From assembly GCA_019456195.1 (NCBI GenBank), contig VRUK01000001.1, forward strand, positions 62,001 to 126,000: a stretch of 64,000 nt of DNA, written 5' to 3'. A program made the translations under genes and the position numbers. The notes below the pieces were generated by a model. It did not search any database and had not been told where the DNA came from. It saw only the letters and a list, made by a program, of their open reading frames with translations. Below are positions 26,275 through 35,330 of this stretch, piece after piece; position 1 is the stretch's first letter; every line of letters begins with the position of its first letter. This DNA comes from Planctomycetota bacterium (lineage in GTDB: Bacteria > Planctomycetota > Phycisphaerae > Sedimentisphaerales > Anaerobacaceae).

Positions 26275-28167
26275 TTGTTAGATGCTTTGAACAAGTATAT
26301 TGATCCGGTAGTCGCCGTGGACGAAAAGTATGCAATCTTTTTTGCTAATGAGGAAGCAATACGTCTTTGGGGATCCGTAAGTGGGAAAAAGTGTCACGAA
26401 TTCATCTATAAGCGCGGTTCCAAATGCCCACTCTGTGTAAAAAAAGATCTTGAAGCAAATGGATGGTCCAAAACGGAAAGGCGCTGCCGATTCATTAAAG
26501 ACAAGAATAATAATGACATCGAATGTTACGCTATCGTCACGCCTTACGAAATGAATCCTTCGGACAAGTGCCATCTGGAAATGTTTACACCAGTGCCAGG
26601 CGCAATTCGCGGTACACGCGCAATTATGGGTTTCGCAGAGGAACTTGAGAAATTAAGGGATCCTAACGAAATTTTTCGTGCTCTTGTAGAATTCCTCAGT
26701 AGTGACAAAACTGACCTGAAGTGCCGAACAAGGTGCTATAGTCTCGAACAGAGTAATCATAATGAAGGGCTTAGGCTGATATTTCATGACCATAGGATGG
26801 ATACTCATCCTTACTTAGACGACATTGGTCACCGCGTGATGAACCGTCAACCGACTAGCCAATTTAATGCGTCGTTTGCCTGTCTCGATCAAAAAGTATG
26901 GTTTCTTCTGACCCCGGAACCGCAAAAAGTTGATGCATTCAAAATCCACTTCAGAGCTAAGAACCGGGACAATCAGGAGAATCTATGGGATGCAGATCCA
27001 TTCATAGCCCGACAGCTGATTACTCTGTACTTATATGACAGAATCCAAGATGGAATCGCCACAATTTTCAAGGACCCAAGACCACATACGTTCCTTGACA
27101 TACCTATCTATACGAAAAAGAAAGCATATGGCAAGCTCTCCATCACTCTGTGGGAGAACTCGTTCCTGTTCTACAGGGAACATATTGAAGAACTCTGTCT
27201 AATTGAGAAGTTTGTAACACGCCGTCTGGCGGCAATTGAATCCTTGGATGAGACAAGGTCTGCAGTATCTCAAAATGTCATCCATGAAGTTGCTCAACCA
27301 GCATTCGCAGGTCTTTCGAGTATGGAAGCATTGAGACGTCGTGACCGTGATAATGGCAGGACTGCAAGGGATGAGCAAGTCGATTACTATCTGAAGAAAA
27401 ATGTCGAGTGCAGCCTGAAAATGGTTGCTTTCCTAAACGACCGGGGGCGCATCACCGAGGACATTCCCAGCTTTTCCGATACTACGACCAACTTCCTCAG
27501 TGATGTAGTAGCGCCTGTTGTGAATCTGACCCGGTTCGGTATTTATGAAAAGTATCTGAGAGACTCCGGTGAGAAAATGAATCCTTCAGAATTGGAAGAT
27601 ATTCAGGAGCCTCGATTCAAGAGTTCAGAATCCGTAAAATCTGTCTTTGGTGGCATAATTTATGAGATATCATATGGTGGCCGTTGTGACGAAGTGGAAG
27701 TCTATATCGAAAAGTATCGGCTTCAGCAAGTTGTGTATAATCTGCTGCACAATGCTCTTAAGTACAAAGGTCACGGGTACCATTACATGGTGCGCATACA
27801 ATACCGACCTACACTGACCGTCAAAGAAACAGAACTGTTTGCGGATTATTATGTAATTGACGTAACAGACCAGGGCTATGGAGTTGAACGTGGTGAGCAG
27901 GAAAAGATATTTCGGCTCTTCAAGCAAGGTATAAACGCTCGAAAGGTCTCGAATTTACCGGGTACCGGGCGAGGTTTGTATGTGTGCCGAGCAATTCTCA
28001 GAGGTGTAGGAGGAGAGGTGTTTGTTCAGAATATGCGTTCACCTACTGTTTTCCGAGTGCTTATTCCTCGAGAATGTAGATTTGATGACTGGCTGAGCAA
28101 GCTGGAGGATTTTAAAGGAAGAACTCGGGAGATTATGAGGCTATTAAGAGAAGGAGACCAATTATGA
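26275..28167 (+). CDS. Soluble histidine kinase with Cys-containing PAS and GAF-like domains
   Basis: A TTG start with GGGAAAGG upstream gives 630 residues. A PAS domain at about 1-110 carries the conserved GKKCHEFIYKRGSKCPLC stretch, a Cys-rich loop seen in many PAS_4 domains. A GAF-like region follows (about 115-320). The dimerisation box is atypical, NVIHEVAQPAFAGLSSMEAL with predicted phospho-His H337. The ATPase domain has an N box (YNLLHNALKYK), G1 (DQGYGVERG), F box (IFRLFKQG) and G2 (GTGRGLYVCRAIL). No membrane helix is seen. It overlaps the receiver gene by 4 bases (ATGA), so the two are coupled, and it follows the heptad membrane protein. Confidence 0.88.
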   Translation: MLDALNKYIDPVVAVDEKYAIFFANEEAIRLWGSVSGKKCHEFIYKRGSKCPLCVKKDLEANGWSKTERRCRFIKDKNNNDIECYAIVTPYEMNPSDKCHLEMFTPVPGAIRGTRAIMGFAEELEKLRDPNEIFRALVEFLSSDKTDLKCRTRCYSLEQSNHNEGLRLIFHDHRMDTHPYLDDIGHRVMNRQPTSQFNASFACLDQKVWFLLTPEPQKVDAFKIHFRAKNRDNQENLWDADPFIARQLITLYLYDRIQDGIATIFKDPRPHTFLDIPIYTKKKAYGKLSITLWENSFLFYREHIEELCLIEKFVTRRLAAIESLDETRSAVSQNVIHEVAQPAFAGLSSMEALRRRDRDNGRTARDEQVDYYLKKNVECSLKMVAFLNDRGRITEDIPSFSDTTTNFLSDVVAPVVNLTRFGIYEKYLRDSGEKMNPSELEDIQEPRFKSSESVKSVFGGIIYEISYGGRCDEVEVYIEKYRLQQVVYNLLHNALKYKGHGYHYMVRIQYRPTLTVKETELFADYYVIDVTDQGYGVERGEQEKIFRLFKQGINARKVSNLPGTGRGLYVCRAILRGVGGEVFVQNMRSPTVFRVLIPRECRFDDWLSKLEDFKGRTREIMRLLREGDQL

Positions 28168-28679
28168 ACCGAGTAATCTATTTTATTGAGGACCAGGAGG
28201 CTCTGACGCCATACATCTTGCTTGCACGCCACGAGGATAGATTCCCCGGTTGCAGGATTCTTGCGGCAGATTCAATAGATGATGCTATTAAGTGGTGCAA
28301 CGAATACGACGGAGAAGTGCTGTTTGTGGTGGACAGCAGGATGAGCAGTGAACTTCTTCCGAAGTATTTGGAAAAGGCCCTTGAGGACAGTGGAGATAAG
28401 ATACAAGATCTCTCGGGCTTAGTTTCAAACGAATATCTAACAGGCATGCTGGGGACAGTTGTATTGAAAAATCTGAAACCAAACTGCCGGACTATTCTAT
28501 TGACGGCCTTTTCCAAAACTATAAGCGAGATTAGACAAAGCCATCCGTTACTTAACGGAATGTTAGAAGATTCAATTGACGTTTCGCTTTCGAAAGCAAG
28601 CCCTGAAGCATTAACAGAAGCAATCCAGACGCAGCTTATGGAGTTATCACGGGCTCGAAGACAGCGACCAAGCGAGTGA
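28164..28679 (+). CDS. Stand-alone receiver domain with an insertion
   Basis: The 171-residue product reads as a CheY-like receiver without output domain. The acidic pair E9-D10, phospho-acceptor D57 (VVDSRM), T114 (ILLTAF) and K144 (SLSKAS) are in order, so phosphotransfer is possible. Between D57 and T114 there are about 57 residues instead of the usual 25-30, pointing to a helical insertion (roughly 62-105). It is translated from an ATGA overlap with the kinase gene. With no DNA-binding domain, its target is probably a protein, perhaps the membrane protein encoded two genes upstream; that is inference. Confidence 0.72.
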   Translation: MNRVIYFIEDQEALTPYILLARHEDRFPGCRILAADSIDDAIKWCNEYDGEVLFVVDSRMSSELLPKYLEKALEDSGDKIQDLSGLVSNEYLTGMLGTVVLKNLKPNCRTILLTAFSKTISEIRQSHPLLNGMLEDSIDVSLSKASPEALTEAIQTQLMELSRARRQRPSE

Positions 28680-28865
28680 GGCATTATATATAAAGGTGAA
28701 ATGGAGTAATAATATATTTTTTCCTTTGGGCTATCCATGGCCCATAACTATTTGTCCCATCTTGCCGTTTATTTTAAAACAACTGATTTCCCGAACTTGC
28801 AATCTCTTTCAAAGCTTGAGCCTCCCCCTTGATCATCCTGGGTTCCTCTCAGTATTTTTGATTCG

Positions 28866-30272
28866 CTACTTTCCAAAACTTGCAGCTTTTTCTGGCAGGT
28901 CTCTTTTGATTTCATCAAGTCTGTAACCAAAACCCGGCCCGCTTATTGTCGATAAGTCAACCTGACCGTTATGCCGTCGGTAAAGCCCCGGATGTACGAC
29001 CTCCTCCGGCGCCGAAGCCGCCGGATAGAATTGCATCGCATTGGTCTCGACACCCATGATAGTTCCCGCGTGCGCCGCTAAACGAACGTGAGGAATCTGT
29101 GCCAGCATCGGGTTGGTCAAGTCCTGTACCATCAAGGTCATCCCATGCGCCTTTGCCCAGCACAAACTAAGCAATGCACCGGTTTGAGTTTTGCAGGTTT
29201 TCAGCGCAACTCCGGTCCAGCCTAATTTTCTCCCGAGCCTAACTATTTTCCAGTTGTGGGCGCTTTCGTCCATAAACAAAGGCTTTCGCGCCGAGACGCT
29301 GTGAACATCAATCTGGTTTTCTTCAAGGTCGTATGGAAACGGCTGCTCAACATATAAAAGCTGCTGATAGATTCGAGGATGCTCTTGCACAAATCTGTCA
29401 AGAATGTCATTCACGTATGCCGGGTCGGTAACAGTGCAGTTAAAATCGCTGGTCAGCCACACAACATTATTCTCGAATGCGATTTTGCCGACCTTAATCA
29501 AACGTTCATAGTCCCATGAAGAATCGTTGCCTCGCAGTTTTACCTTCAGGCAAGTCAGCCCATCACGCTTTATCCAGTCCGGCAGTAATACCGGATAGCC
29601 GTCGTCTGGTTCCTGCCCTGTTAGCTCTGATGTGTCGAGCAAATCCTTACCACCTACCAGGTGCCATGCAGGTAAAGTCTTCGCCGTGGGAATGGCAAAG
29701 AAATCTTCAGGGTATTTGCCCGCAAAGGATATATCTGCATTCTCGGCCGGCTCGATGAAATCGGACAGATCAGTGTTCATAAATTCGGCATTGTAAGTAG
29801 AGTACACATCCCGCTCCAGAAGCTGGCCGTATGCATCGTGTATGGCAACATCAAAGGCCGAGCTGCAAACCAAAGCCGCCAGATGTGGCATTGGCCCTAC
29901 CTGTTCTGTCCATTTGTTGTTGAGCTGATTGAGGAGGCCGGGCAATATCGATTCGATAAAATCATGCCCTAATTCAATCGGATGGCCCTGACGGTCGAAC
30001 TCTACCCATGCCTGAGCAAGCATCCGGCAGAAATCTTCCATCACCTCATTCCTTTCATTATGTCCTAAGCTGCTGCTCGGCCAGGCCCATTCGGCGCTTA
30101 ATGGAGTTTCTCCCCATCCCTGCGCTCTCTGTCCTTGTTTATTCACCACCGTAACGCAAACGCGTGCACAGGTAACATGTGTTACTACCTGGGTCCCGAA
30201 CTTCAAGGGAACTCTTGTTTCCACAGGAATAAAGTACACATCAACAGATACCGGGCTAATATCGGTTTTCAT
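28866..30272 (-). CDS. Enolase-superfamily enzyme (mandelate racemase/muconate lactonizing type)
   Basis: This 468-residue cytoplasmic protein has the enolase-superfamily layout: an N-terminal capping domain (1-130), then a modified TIM barrel. Catalytic signatures are LTCLKVKLRG (KxK base), WLTSDFN, LLYVEQPFP and LFMDESAHN with the three acidic metal ligands, then GVALKTCKTQTG with the opposite lysine. Members abstract a proton next to a carboxylate, as in sugar-acid dehydratases and epimerases. It is somewhat longer than the usual 370-400 residues, with an insertion around 155-215. It stands alone among oxidoreductase and isomerase genes, fitting acid-sugar breakdown. A small relic of this gene lies at 25063-25107. 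Confidence 0.87.
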   Translation of the reverse strand: MKTDISPVSVDVYFIPVETRVPLKFGTQVVTHVTCARVCVTVVNKQGQRAQGWGETPLSAEWAWPSSSLGHNERNEVMEDFCRMLAQAWVEFDRQGHPIELGHDFIESILPGLLNQLNNKWTEQVGPMPHLAALVCSSAFDVAIHDAYGQLLERDVYSTYNAEFMNTDLSDFIEPAENADISFAGKYPEDFFAIPTAKTLPAWHLVGGKDLLDTSELTGQEPDDGYPVLLPDWIKRDGLTCLKVKLRGNDSSWDYERLIKVGKIAFENNVVWLTSDFNCTVTDPAYVNDILDRFVQEHPRIYQQLLYVEQPFPYDLEENQIDVHSVSARKPLFMDESAHNWKIVRLGRKLGWTGVALKTCKTQTGALLSLCWAKAHGMTLMVQDLTNPMLAQIPHVRLAAHAGTIMGVETNAMQFYPAASAPEEVVHPGLYRRHNGQVDLSTISGPGFGYRLDEIKRDLPEKAASFGK

Positions 30273-30549
30273 ATTTCCCTCATTGCAATTGTCCGATTAT
30301 TTTCAATGATTTACTGGTGATTCATTAGAAGATTTATAACTTATGAGTAATTATTGTCAACCCTAACTTTCCCGTAATCTAAAACTAACCATTCATTTCA
30401 ACAAAGCGCCGAGATTATTTTGTAATGATTTCTTTTTGTAAGAGGCCTTGCGGAAGGGGAATGTTTAGGTTATATTTACTATTTCTATTGATCAAAATCT
30501 CTGTAATTGTAAAGGATGTCATTTCGATTGATTATTGAAAGGAGCAAAT

Positions 30550-31722
30550 ATGAAACTCAACCGAAAATTGAAGATGGGAATGGTTGGTGGTGGACCCGGA
30601 GCGTTTATAGGTGAAGTACACCGCAAGGCGTCAAGTTTGGATCATGGTATCGATTTTGTGGCCGGGGCCTTTGACATTAACCCGAAAAAATCAAAGCAAA
30701 TGGGGCGCGAGCTTCTTCTCGACCGTAAACGTGTGTATGGTACTTACCAGCAAATGATCGAGGGCGAACTTAAGCTGCCTGAGGGTGAAAAGATAGATTT
30801 TGTCACAATTACTACGCCGAACAACTGGCACTTTCCTATCGCCAGAGATTTTCTTAAGGCTGGTTTCCACGTAATGTGCGAAAAACCAATGACAATCAGT
30901 GTTAAGGAAGCAAAGGTCCTGCAACAGCTCGTTAAGAAGTCTCGCAAGGTGTTCGGACTGATGCATAATTACACCGGTTACCCAATGGTTAAATTAGCTC
31001 GTGACATGGTACGAAAAGGCGAATTAGGTAATATCCGCAAGATAGTAGTTCAGTACCCGCAGGGCTGGCTGGCCACTGCGCTGGAAAAAACAGGCCAGAT
31101 GCAGGCCGCATGGCGAACCGACCCGAAGCAAAGCGGCGGCGCCGGATCTATGGGTGACATTGGTACACATGCTGAGAATCTTTCGGAATATATCACAGGA
31201 CTGAAGATTACACAACTGTGTGCGGACCTGAGTATTTTTGTCAAAGGGCGTCGTTTGGATGATGACGGCAATATTCTGCTGCGATTTAATAATGGTGCAA
31301 GAGGAGTTCTGCACGCGAGCCAGGTTTCAGTCGGCGAAGAGAACAATCTGGCCATCTGGATTTATGGTGAAAACAAAGGTCTGGAATGGCATCAGGAACA
31401 TCCAAACTACCTGTATGTAAAATTTCCGAACGCTCCTGAGCAGGTTTGGAAACGGGGCAATCCTTATATCGCTGCAAAAAGCGCCGCCGCCGCCCGGGCT
31501 ACACGACTGCCATCCGGTCATCCGGAAGCCTTCTTTGAGGCTTTTGCAAACAATTATTTGAATTTCGCAGAAACCATACGGGCGAAAATAACCAGATCGA
31601 AACTCAATCCGTTGGCACTGGACTTCCCGAATGTTAACGATGGTCTGCGTGGCATGCAGTTCATAGAGACTGTCCTGGCAAGCACCAAGAGCAAACAGAA
31701 ATGGACCAAATTTAAGAAGTAA
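30550..31722 (+). CDS. Gfo/Idh/MocA-family oxidoreductase, cytoplasmic
   Basis: The ATG at 30550 is chosen over an in-frame TTG at 30535 because AAAGGAG lies between the two at the right distance. The 390 residues open with MGMVGGGPGAFIGEVHRKA (Rossmann glycines), then FVTITTPNNWHFPIA, VMCEKPMTIS with the catalytic EKP, GSMGDIGTHAENLSEY with the second-domain His, and FFEAFANNYLNFAETI. This longer type is common in Planctomycetota and Bacteroidetes and usually acts on sugars or inositols. No leader is seen, unlike the Tat-exported paralogues at 32.8 and 39.2 kb. Confidence 0.92.
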   Translation: MKLNRKLKMGMVGGGPGAFIGEVHRKASSLDHGIDFVAGAFDINPKKSKQMGRELLLDRKRVYGTYQQMIEGELKLPEGEKIDFVTITTPNNWHFPIARDFLKAGFHVMCEKPMTISVKEAKVLQQLVKKSRKVFGLMHNYTGYPMVKLARDMVRKGELGNIRKIVVQYPQGWLATALEKTGQMQAAWRTDPKQSGGAGSMGDIGTHAENLSEYITGLKITQLCADLSIFVKGRRLDDDGNILLRFNNGARGVLHASQVSVGEENNLAIWIYGENKGLEWHQEHPNYLYVKFPNAPEQVWKRGNPYIAAKSAAAARATRLPSGHPEAFFEAFANNYLNFAETIRAKITRSKLNPLALDFPNVNDGLRGMQFIETVLASTKSKQKWTKFKK

Positions 31723-31785
31723 GAAGCTTTGAAAAGGATGAGTTTAAGGAAAGTTAAATAGAAGAGATTAAAAAAGATACCGGGT

Positions 31786-31834
31786 GGCCGGCACGGGAAT
31801 CGTTCGGCTTGGCCTACCGAACCCCGTGTCGGCC
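31786..31834. other. Large GC-rich hairpin, possible structured RNA or repeat
   Basis: GGCCGGCACGGG (31786-31797) pairs with CCCGTGTCGGCC (31823-31834) with a single G-T wobble. Inside, TTCGG (31803-31807) pairs with CCGAA (31817-31821). No T-run follows, so it is not a classic terminator. Transcript stabiliser, small RNA or a member of a palindromic repeat family are all possible. Confidence 0.5.
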
Positions 31835-31942
31835 GATGTTAGATGTCAAACATTGTGTACAGATTTTTTATAAAAATTTATTTTTAAGATTTAAAAATTT
31901 CTTACAAAACCACATTAAGTATTACAAACTGAAAGCTAAAAC

Positions 31943-31966
31943 CGCGTTTTTTGACTAAAAAACGCG
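31943..31966. terminator. Perfect inverted repeat, terminator-like
   Basis: CGCGTTTTTT (31943-31952) and AAAAAACGCG (31957-31966) pair perfectly around GACT. The arms contain the A and T runs, so the hairpin is AT-rich in its upper half. It may act as a weak bidirectional terminator between the oxidoreductase and the next gene. Confidence 0.45.
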
Positions 31967-32103
31967 TTTGAAAAACTTGTATACGGCGTAAAATATAATT
32001 TGTCATTAGGTATGTCAATCCCCGTGTTCAAGATTTTTGAAATTAATTATGCTGGCTATGAAGTACAAAAAAGACAATTAATATTATCTCACATAGGTGA
32101 TTC

Positions 32104-32775
32104 GTGATTGAGAAGATAAAACATATCAGGAATCCGCTGACTATTGTTGCCGTATTTGTAGCGATTGCAGAGATCGTTGGCACAGTTTCACTCACAACTC
32201 TGAATGAGAGACACCATATTGTTATCGTCTGGTTTCTCGTGCTTTTCCCAACGCTTCTCGTTGTCTTATTCTTTTTTACTCTTTGGCATAAACCTTGGGT
32301 CCTCATATTCCCCAGCGATTTCAAAGAAGGCAAAGATTACCTCAAAATGCTTACGATTGTGCAAAGATTATCCCTTGAACTATACGGTATCGATGCCCAA
32401 ATTCAGAACTCTAACAAAAAAATCATTAATGGAGTGCTCTTATGTAACAACTCACAAAAAGAGAATACAAACCGAATCTCCGAGATACTCAATAACGAAA
32501 CTGCACAAATGATTGGTAGAATCAACTTTGCGAGATCATCTTTAGAACAATATGCTATGAGTATTCTTCCTCATGCTTTACCACAATCACGATTACAGCA
32601 TGATATCTTTCATGAATTACGAAAAAGCCCAGAAGCATTGTCATTTTCACAGATTTGCGAAAAGATTAAAAGGGACAGAACGGAGATTAAGAAAGCTTTC
32701 GATAGGATGGTTCAACGACATATTATAAAAACAATAAACCGTTCAGACGGAATTTCGTATATTTTGAATCTTTAA
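32104..32775 (+). CDS. Membrane-tethered winged-helix-like protein
   Basis: A GTG start gives 223 residues. Two hydrophobic helices (about 11-31 and 39-61) form an N-terminal hairpin anchor. A helical middle follows (about 75-155). The C-terminal 70 residues resemble a winged helix: ALSFSQICEKIKRDRTEIKKAFDRMVQRHIIKT reads like a MarR/ArsR-type recognition unit, then the wing RSDGISYILNL. This suggests a regulator held at the membrane. I do not recognise the family and know no partner; the following oxidoreductase gene (55 bases away) is a candidate target or neighbour only. Confidence 0.6.
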   Translation: MIEKIKHIRNPLTIVAVFVAIAEIVGTVSLTTLNERHHIVIVWFLVLFPTLLVVLFFFTLWHKPWVLIFPSDFKEGKDYLKMLTIVQRLSLELYGIDAQIQNSNKKIINGVLLCNNSQKENTNRISEILNNETAQMIGRINFARSSLEQYAMSILPHALPQSRLQHDIFHELRKSPEALSFSQICEKIKRDRTEIKKAFDRMVQRHIIKTINRSDGISYILNL

Positions 32776-32830
32776 TTGTAGAATGACATACATTGATCAC
32801 AGTAGTTCTATTTTCGAGGAGATTACAATC

Positions 32831-34147
32831 ATGTCCGAGCAAGAAAAAGTTAGTCGGCGTCGGCTCCTTAAGCAAACAGCAGGAATTACTGCCGGCGCAA
32901 TATCATTTCCACATATCGTGTCCTCTTTAGCTTTAGGCAAAGCCGGTGGCGTTGCCCCGAGCAATCGCATTGTGATGGGCAGTATCGGTGTGGGCGGTCA
33001 GGGCACATCGAAGATGCGTGCATTTTTGGGCAATGAGGACGTACAGGTTGTAGCCGTTTGCGATGTTCGTGCCGACCGCAGGCAGAAAGCCAAAGATATT
33101 GTTGACGGCCGCTATGGCGACAAGGCCTGTGCAGCCTATAATGACTTTCGCGAGTTGCTCACACGAGATGACATTGATGCCGTAGTGATTGCCCCACAGG
33201 ACCATTGGCATGCGTTAATGGCTGTTGCAGCCGCACGAGCCGGTAAAGATATGTACTGCGAAAAACCCCTGGGTATAGCGGTAACAGAAGGCCAGGCGAT
33301 TCGCGATGCAGTGCGGAGATATGACCGGGTATTCCAGACCGGCACACAACAAAGGTCGGACCGCAAGTTCCGGTTCGCCTGCGAGCTTGCGCGAAGTGGA
33401 TATCTTGGCAAGCTCCACACAGTCAAGGTAGCTGCGCCTGGGCCATCCTATAAGCGGACATATCGCAAACCTACAACCGAAGAGCCGATTCCGCCGGGGC
33501 TTGATTACAAAATGTATGTTGGTCCGGCTCCTCTGAAACATTACAACGCCGGCAGACACGCTTGGCCCGACTGGTACCTGATATGGGATTACTGTGCCGG
33601 CTTCATCGTCAACTGGGGAGTTCATCATCTGGACATTGCTAACTGGGGCTGTCCGAAGCTTACCAGCGAGCCGTTTGAGTTTACTTGTACGGGCAGCTAT
33701 CGCAACGATGGCTTCACCGACAATATCAACGATTGGCAAGCCCAGTTCAACTACCGCTCCGGCCTGCGAATGACTTATTCGGACACGGGCAATCCTAATA
33801 AACAAGGCTGCCGGTTTGAGGGCGATAAGGGGTGGGTCCATGTCAACCGAAGTGGAATTTGGGCCGAGCCGGCTTCACTGTTAGAGGTAAAGATTAAGCC
33901 TAATGAGACACGCCTCCACGAATCTAAGGACCATCATCGTGATTTCCTGGATTGTGTCCGAACACGCCGAGACCCGGTCTCTCCGGTTGAAGCCGGCCAC
34001 GAGGCTTCCTATCTCGGTTTGGTCGCCGAAATTGCAACCAGACTAAAGCGCAAGCTCAAGTGGGACCCGGTCAATGAGCGGTTCATCGGTGATAACGAAG
34101 CGAACCGTATGTTGACCCGGCCAATGAGGAGCCCCTGGCATTTATAA
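32831..34147 (+). CDS. Tat-exported Gfo/Idh/MocA-family oxidoreductase
   Basis: The ATG at 32831 follows GAGGAG by about 9 bases and starts a clear twin-arginine signal (SRRRLLK, then a hydrophobic run to about residue 36), so the upstream in-frame ATG at 32783 is rejected. The 438-residue product has GSIGVGGQGTSKMRAF, VVIAPQDHWHALMAV, YCEKPLGIAVTEGQ with catalytic Lys, and FIVNWGVHHLDIANWG with the second-domain histidines. Such exported, cofactor-preloaded oxidoreductases are multiplied in Planctomycetota; some relatives act on glycosides. It precedes an isomerase gene by about 190 bases, separated by a REP-like palindrome. Confidence 0.92.
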   Translation: MSEQEKVSRRRLLKQTAGITAGAISFPHIVSSLALGKAGGVAPSNRIVMGSIGVGGQGTSKMRAFLGNEDVQVVAVCDVRADRRQKAKDIVDGRYGDKACAAYNDFRELLTRDDIDAVVIAPQDHWHALMAVAAARAGKDMYCEKPLGIAVTEGQAIRDAVRRYDRVFQTGTQQRSDRKFRFACELARSGYLGKLHTVKVAAPGPSYKRTYRKPTTEEPIPPGLDYKMYVGPAPLKHYNAGRHAWPDWYLIWDYCAGFIVNWGVHHLDIANWGCPKLTSEPFEFTCTGSYRNDGFTDNINDWQAQFNYRSGLRMTYSDTGNPNKQGCRFEGDKGWVHVNRSGIWAEPASLLEVKIKPNETRLHESKDHHRDFLDCVRTRRDPVSPVEAGHEASYLGLVAEIATRLKRKLKWDPVNERFIGDNEANRMLTRPMRSPWHL

Positions 34148-34203
34148 ATGAATAAGGCCAATAGTTAGTAGTCAATGTTTTTAGAAAATCGTTCCACTCT
34201 GTC

Positions 34204-34223
34204 ATTCCCGCGAAAGCGGGAAT
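34204..34223. repeat. Short palindrome ATTCCCGC-GAAA-GCGGGAAT
   Basis: An exact 8-base inverted repeat around GAAA, followed by CCAG. This motif recurs between genes in many unrelated bacterial genomes. It lies after the stop of the oxidoreductase gene and may stabilise or terminate its transcript. Confidence 0.7.
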
Positions 34224-34335
34224 CCAGGAAGGAAACTGGTTGAGGTGAAGCATCAAGCAAATTTCTGTCTCAAAACATATTCAAGGCAGTTTAATCAACC
34301 ACCAATTAACCATTTAAATTAAGGAGCTTACGAAA

Positions 34336-35163
34336 ATGGGCAATATTTATATCGGCTTAAATACGGAATTTTCCCGCAGCAGCGATAAGCCTTTTGAGTG
34401 GGCTGTTGAGAAAACTGCCCAGATGGGCTATGAGTACATAGAGCCTATGGTTCACTTCGGACGCGAGCTGATGAGCGAGGCCGGGTATTTTCACACCGTT
34501 TCAATGTTTGACGATCCATATCGAATCAAGGATGCATGTGACAAGGCGGGATTGAAAATGTCCGCTTTGCAGTCGCACGGCCCTTTGGGCAGACCGGAGG
34601 TTCATGGTGAGTACATCAAGATGGCGATTCGTGTCGCCGCTGAGATAGGAGTGCCCGTAATCAATACCGATGAAGGCATCAAGGCTAAGTGGACGACAGA
34701 AGAAGAGGATCATGTATTGATTAAATATACCCTTCAGGAAGCGGCCTTTATCGCCGAGCGCAGAGGTGTTGTAATCGGGCTCGAACCCCACGCACAATAC
34801 TCCAAAACGCCGGACGGTCTGGACCGTATCTACAATCTCGTCAAATCACCCGCCATCGGCATCAACCTCGACACCGGCAACGCGTATTTGGCCGGCCAGG
34901 ATGTTTATGCATGGCTGGAAAGAGTTGCTGAACGGCTGGTACATTTGCACGCAAAAGATATTTCCGTAGAACACTCCGAAGCCGAACGCGGAAAAGTAAC
35001 CGGCACACCCGTAGGCTGCGCCTGTGGTGACGGCGTTATCGACTGGGCTAGGGTCATTGAAATCGTCAAAAAGAAAACCCCTCGCGACATCGTATTTTCC
35101 GTAGAGTGCGGCACCCCAGACCAGGCCCAGCGAAGCCTAAACCATCTAAAAGAGTTGGTATAA
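34336..35163 (+). CDS. Sugar phosphate isomerase/epimerase-like TIM barrel, cytoplasmic
   Basis: The 275 residues form an AP_endonuc_2-like barrel. Visible are YIGLNTEFSRSSDKPFEWAV, MGYEYIEPMVHFG, MSALQSHGPLG, PVINTDEGIK, VVIGLEPHAQYSK with metal-binding Glu and His, IGINLDTGNAYLAG with Asp, LVHLHAKDIS with His, and IVFSVECGTPDQAQRSL with the closing Glu. AAGGAG precedes the ATG. No leader is present. It probably forms a pathway unit with the preceding oxidoreductase, although that one is exported and this one is not, so the two may act in different compartments. Confidence 0.88.
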   Translation: MGNIYIGLNTEFSRSSDKPFEWAVEKTAQMGYEYIEPMVHFGRELMSEAGYFHTVSMFDDPYRIKDACDKAGLKMSALQSHGPLGRPEVHGEYIKMAIRVAAEIGVPVINTDEGIKAKWTTEEEDHVLIKYTLQEAAFIAERRGVVIGLEPHAQYSKTPDGLDRIYNLVKSPAIGINLDTGNAYLAGQDVYAWLERVAERLVHLHAKDISVEHSEAERGKVTGTPVGCACGDGVIDWARVIEIVKKKTPRDIVFSVECGTPDQAQRSLNHLKELV

Positions 35164-35198
35164 AAGTTTACTGTCGTTATGTGCATGCCGTTATCATT

Positions 35199-35294
35199 GT
35201 AGGGGCTTCTTCGCGAACCGCCCTATGTATCTAATTCCCCAATGTAGGGGCAACCCCATGTGGTTGCCCGGCTTTGTAGGACGGGCTTTAGCCC
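35199..35294 (+). repeat. Cluster of three palindromic repeat types
   Basis: A degenerate copy of the GGGCGG..CCGCCC element sits at 35203-35223. A second type, TAGGGGCAACCCCATGTGGT followed by TGCCC, is at 35245-35269. A third palindrome, GGGCTTTAGCCC, is at 35283-35294. The stretch TTATCATTGTAGGGGC before the first copy recurs at 37190. The cluster lies between convergent genes. Confidence 0.7.
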
Positions 35295-35330
35295 ATGTTG
35301 TTATTACTTTAATATTTATCTAATTATCGT

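Larger units (their letters stand above)
31723..32103. other. Intergenic region with two strong hairpins
   Basis: About 380 bases hold no gene. Two inverted repeats are listed separately (31786-31834 and 31943-31966). The rest is AT-rich, including long T/A runs after 31860. Confidence 0.6.

Noticed and set aside
26275-28679. Light sensor or MutL/Hsp90-type ATPase defence gene
   Set aside because: The H box, N box and G boxes in order plus a coupled receiver support an ordinary histidine kinase phosphotransfer pair.
33215-33841. 208-codon minus-strand frame
   Set aside because: Antisense to the Tat-exported oxidoreductase; no motif.
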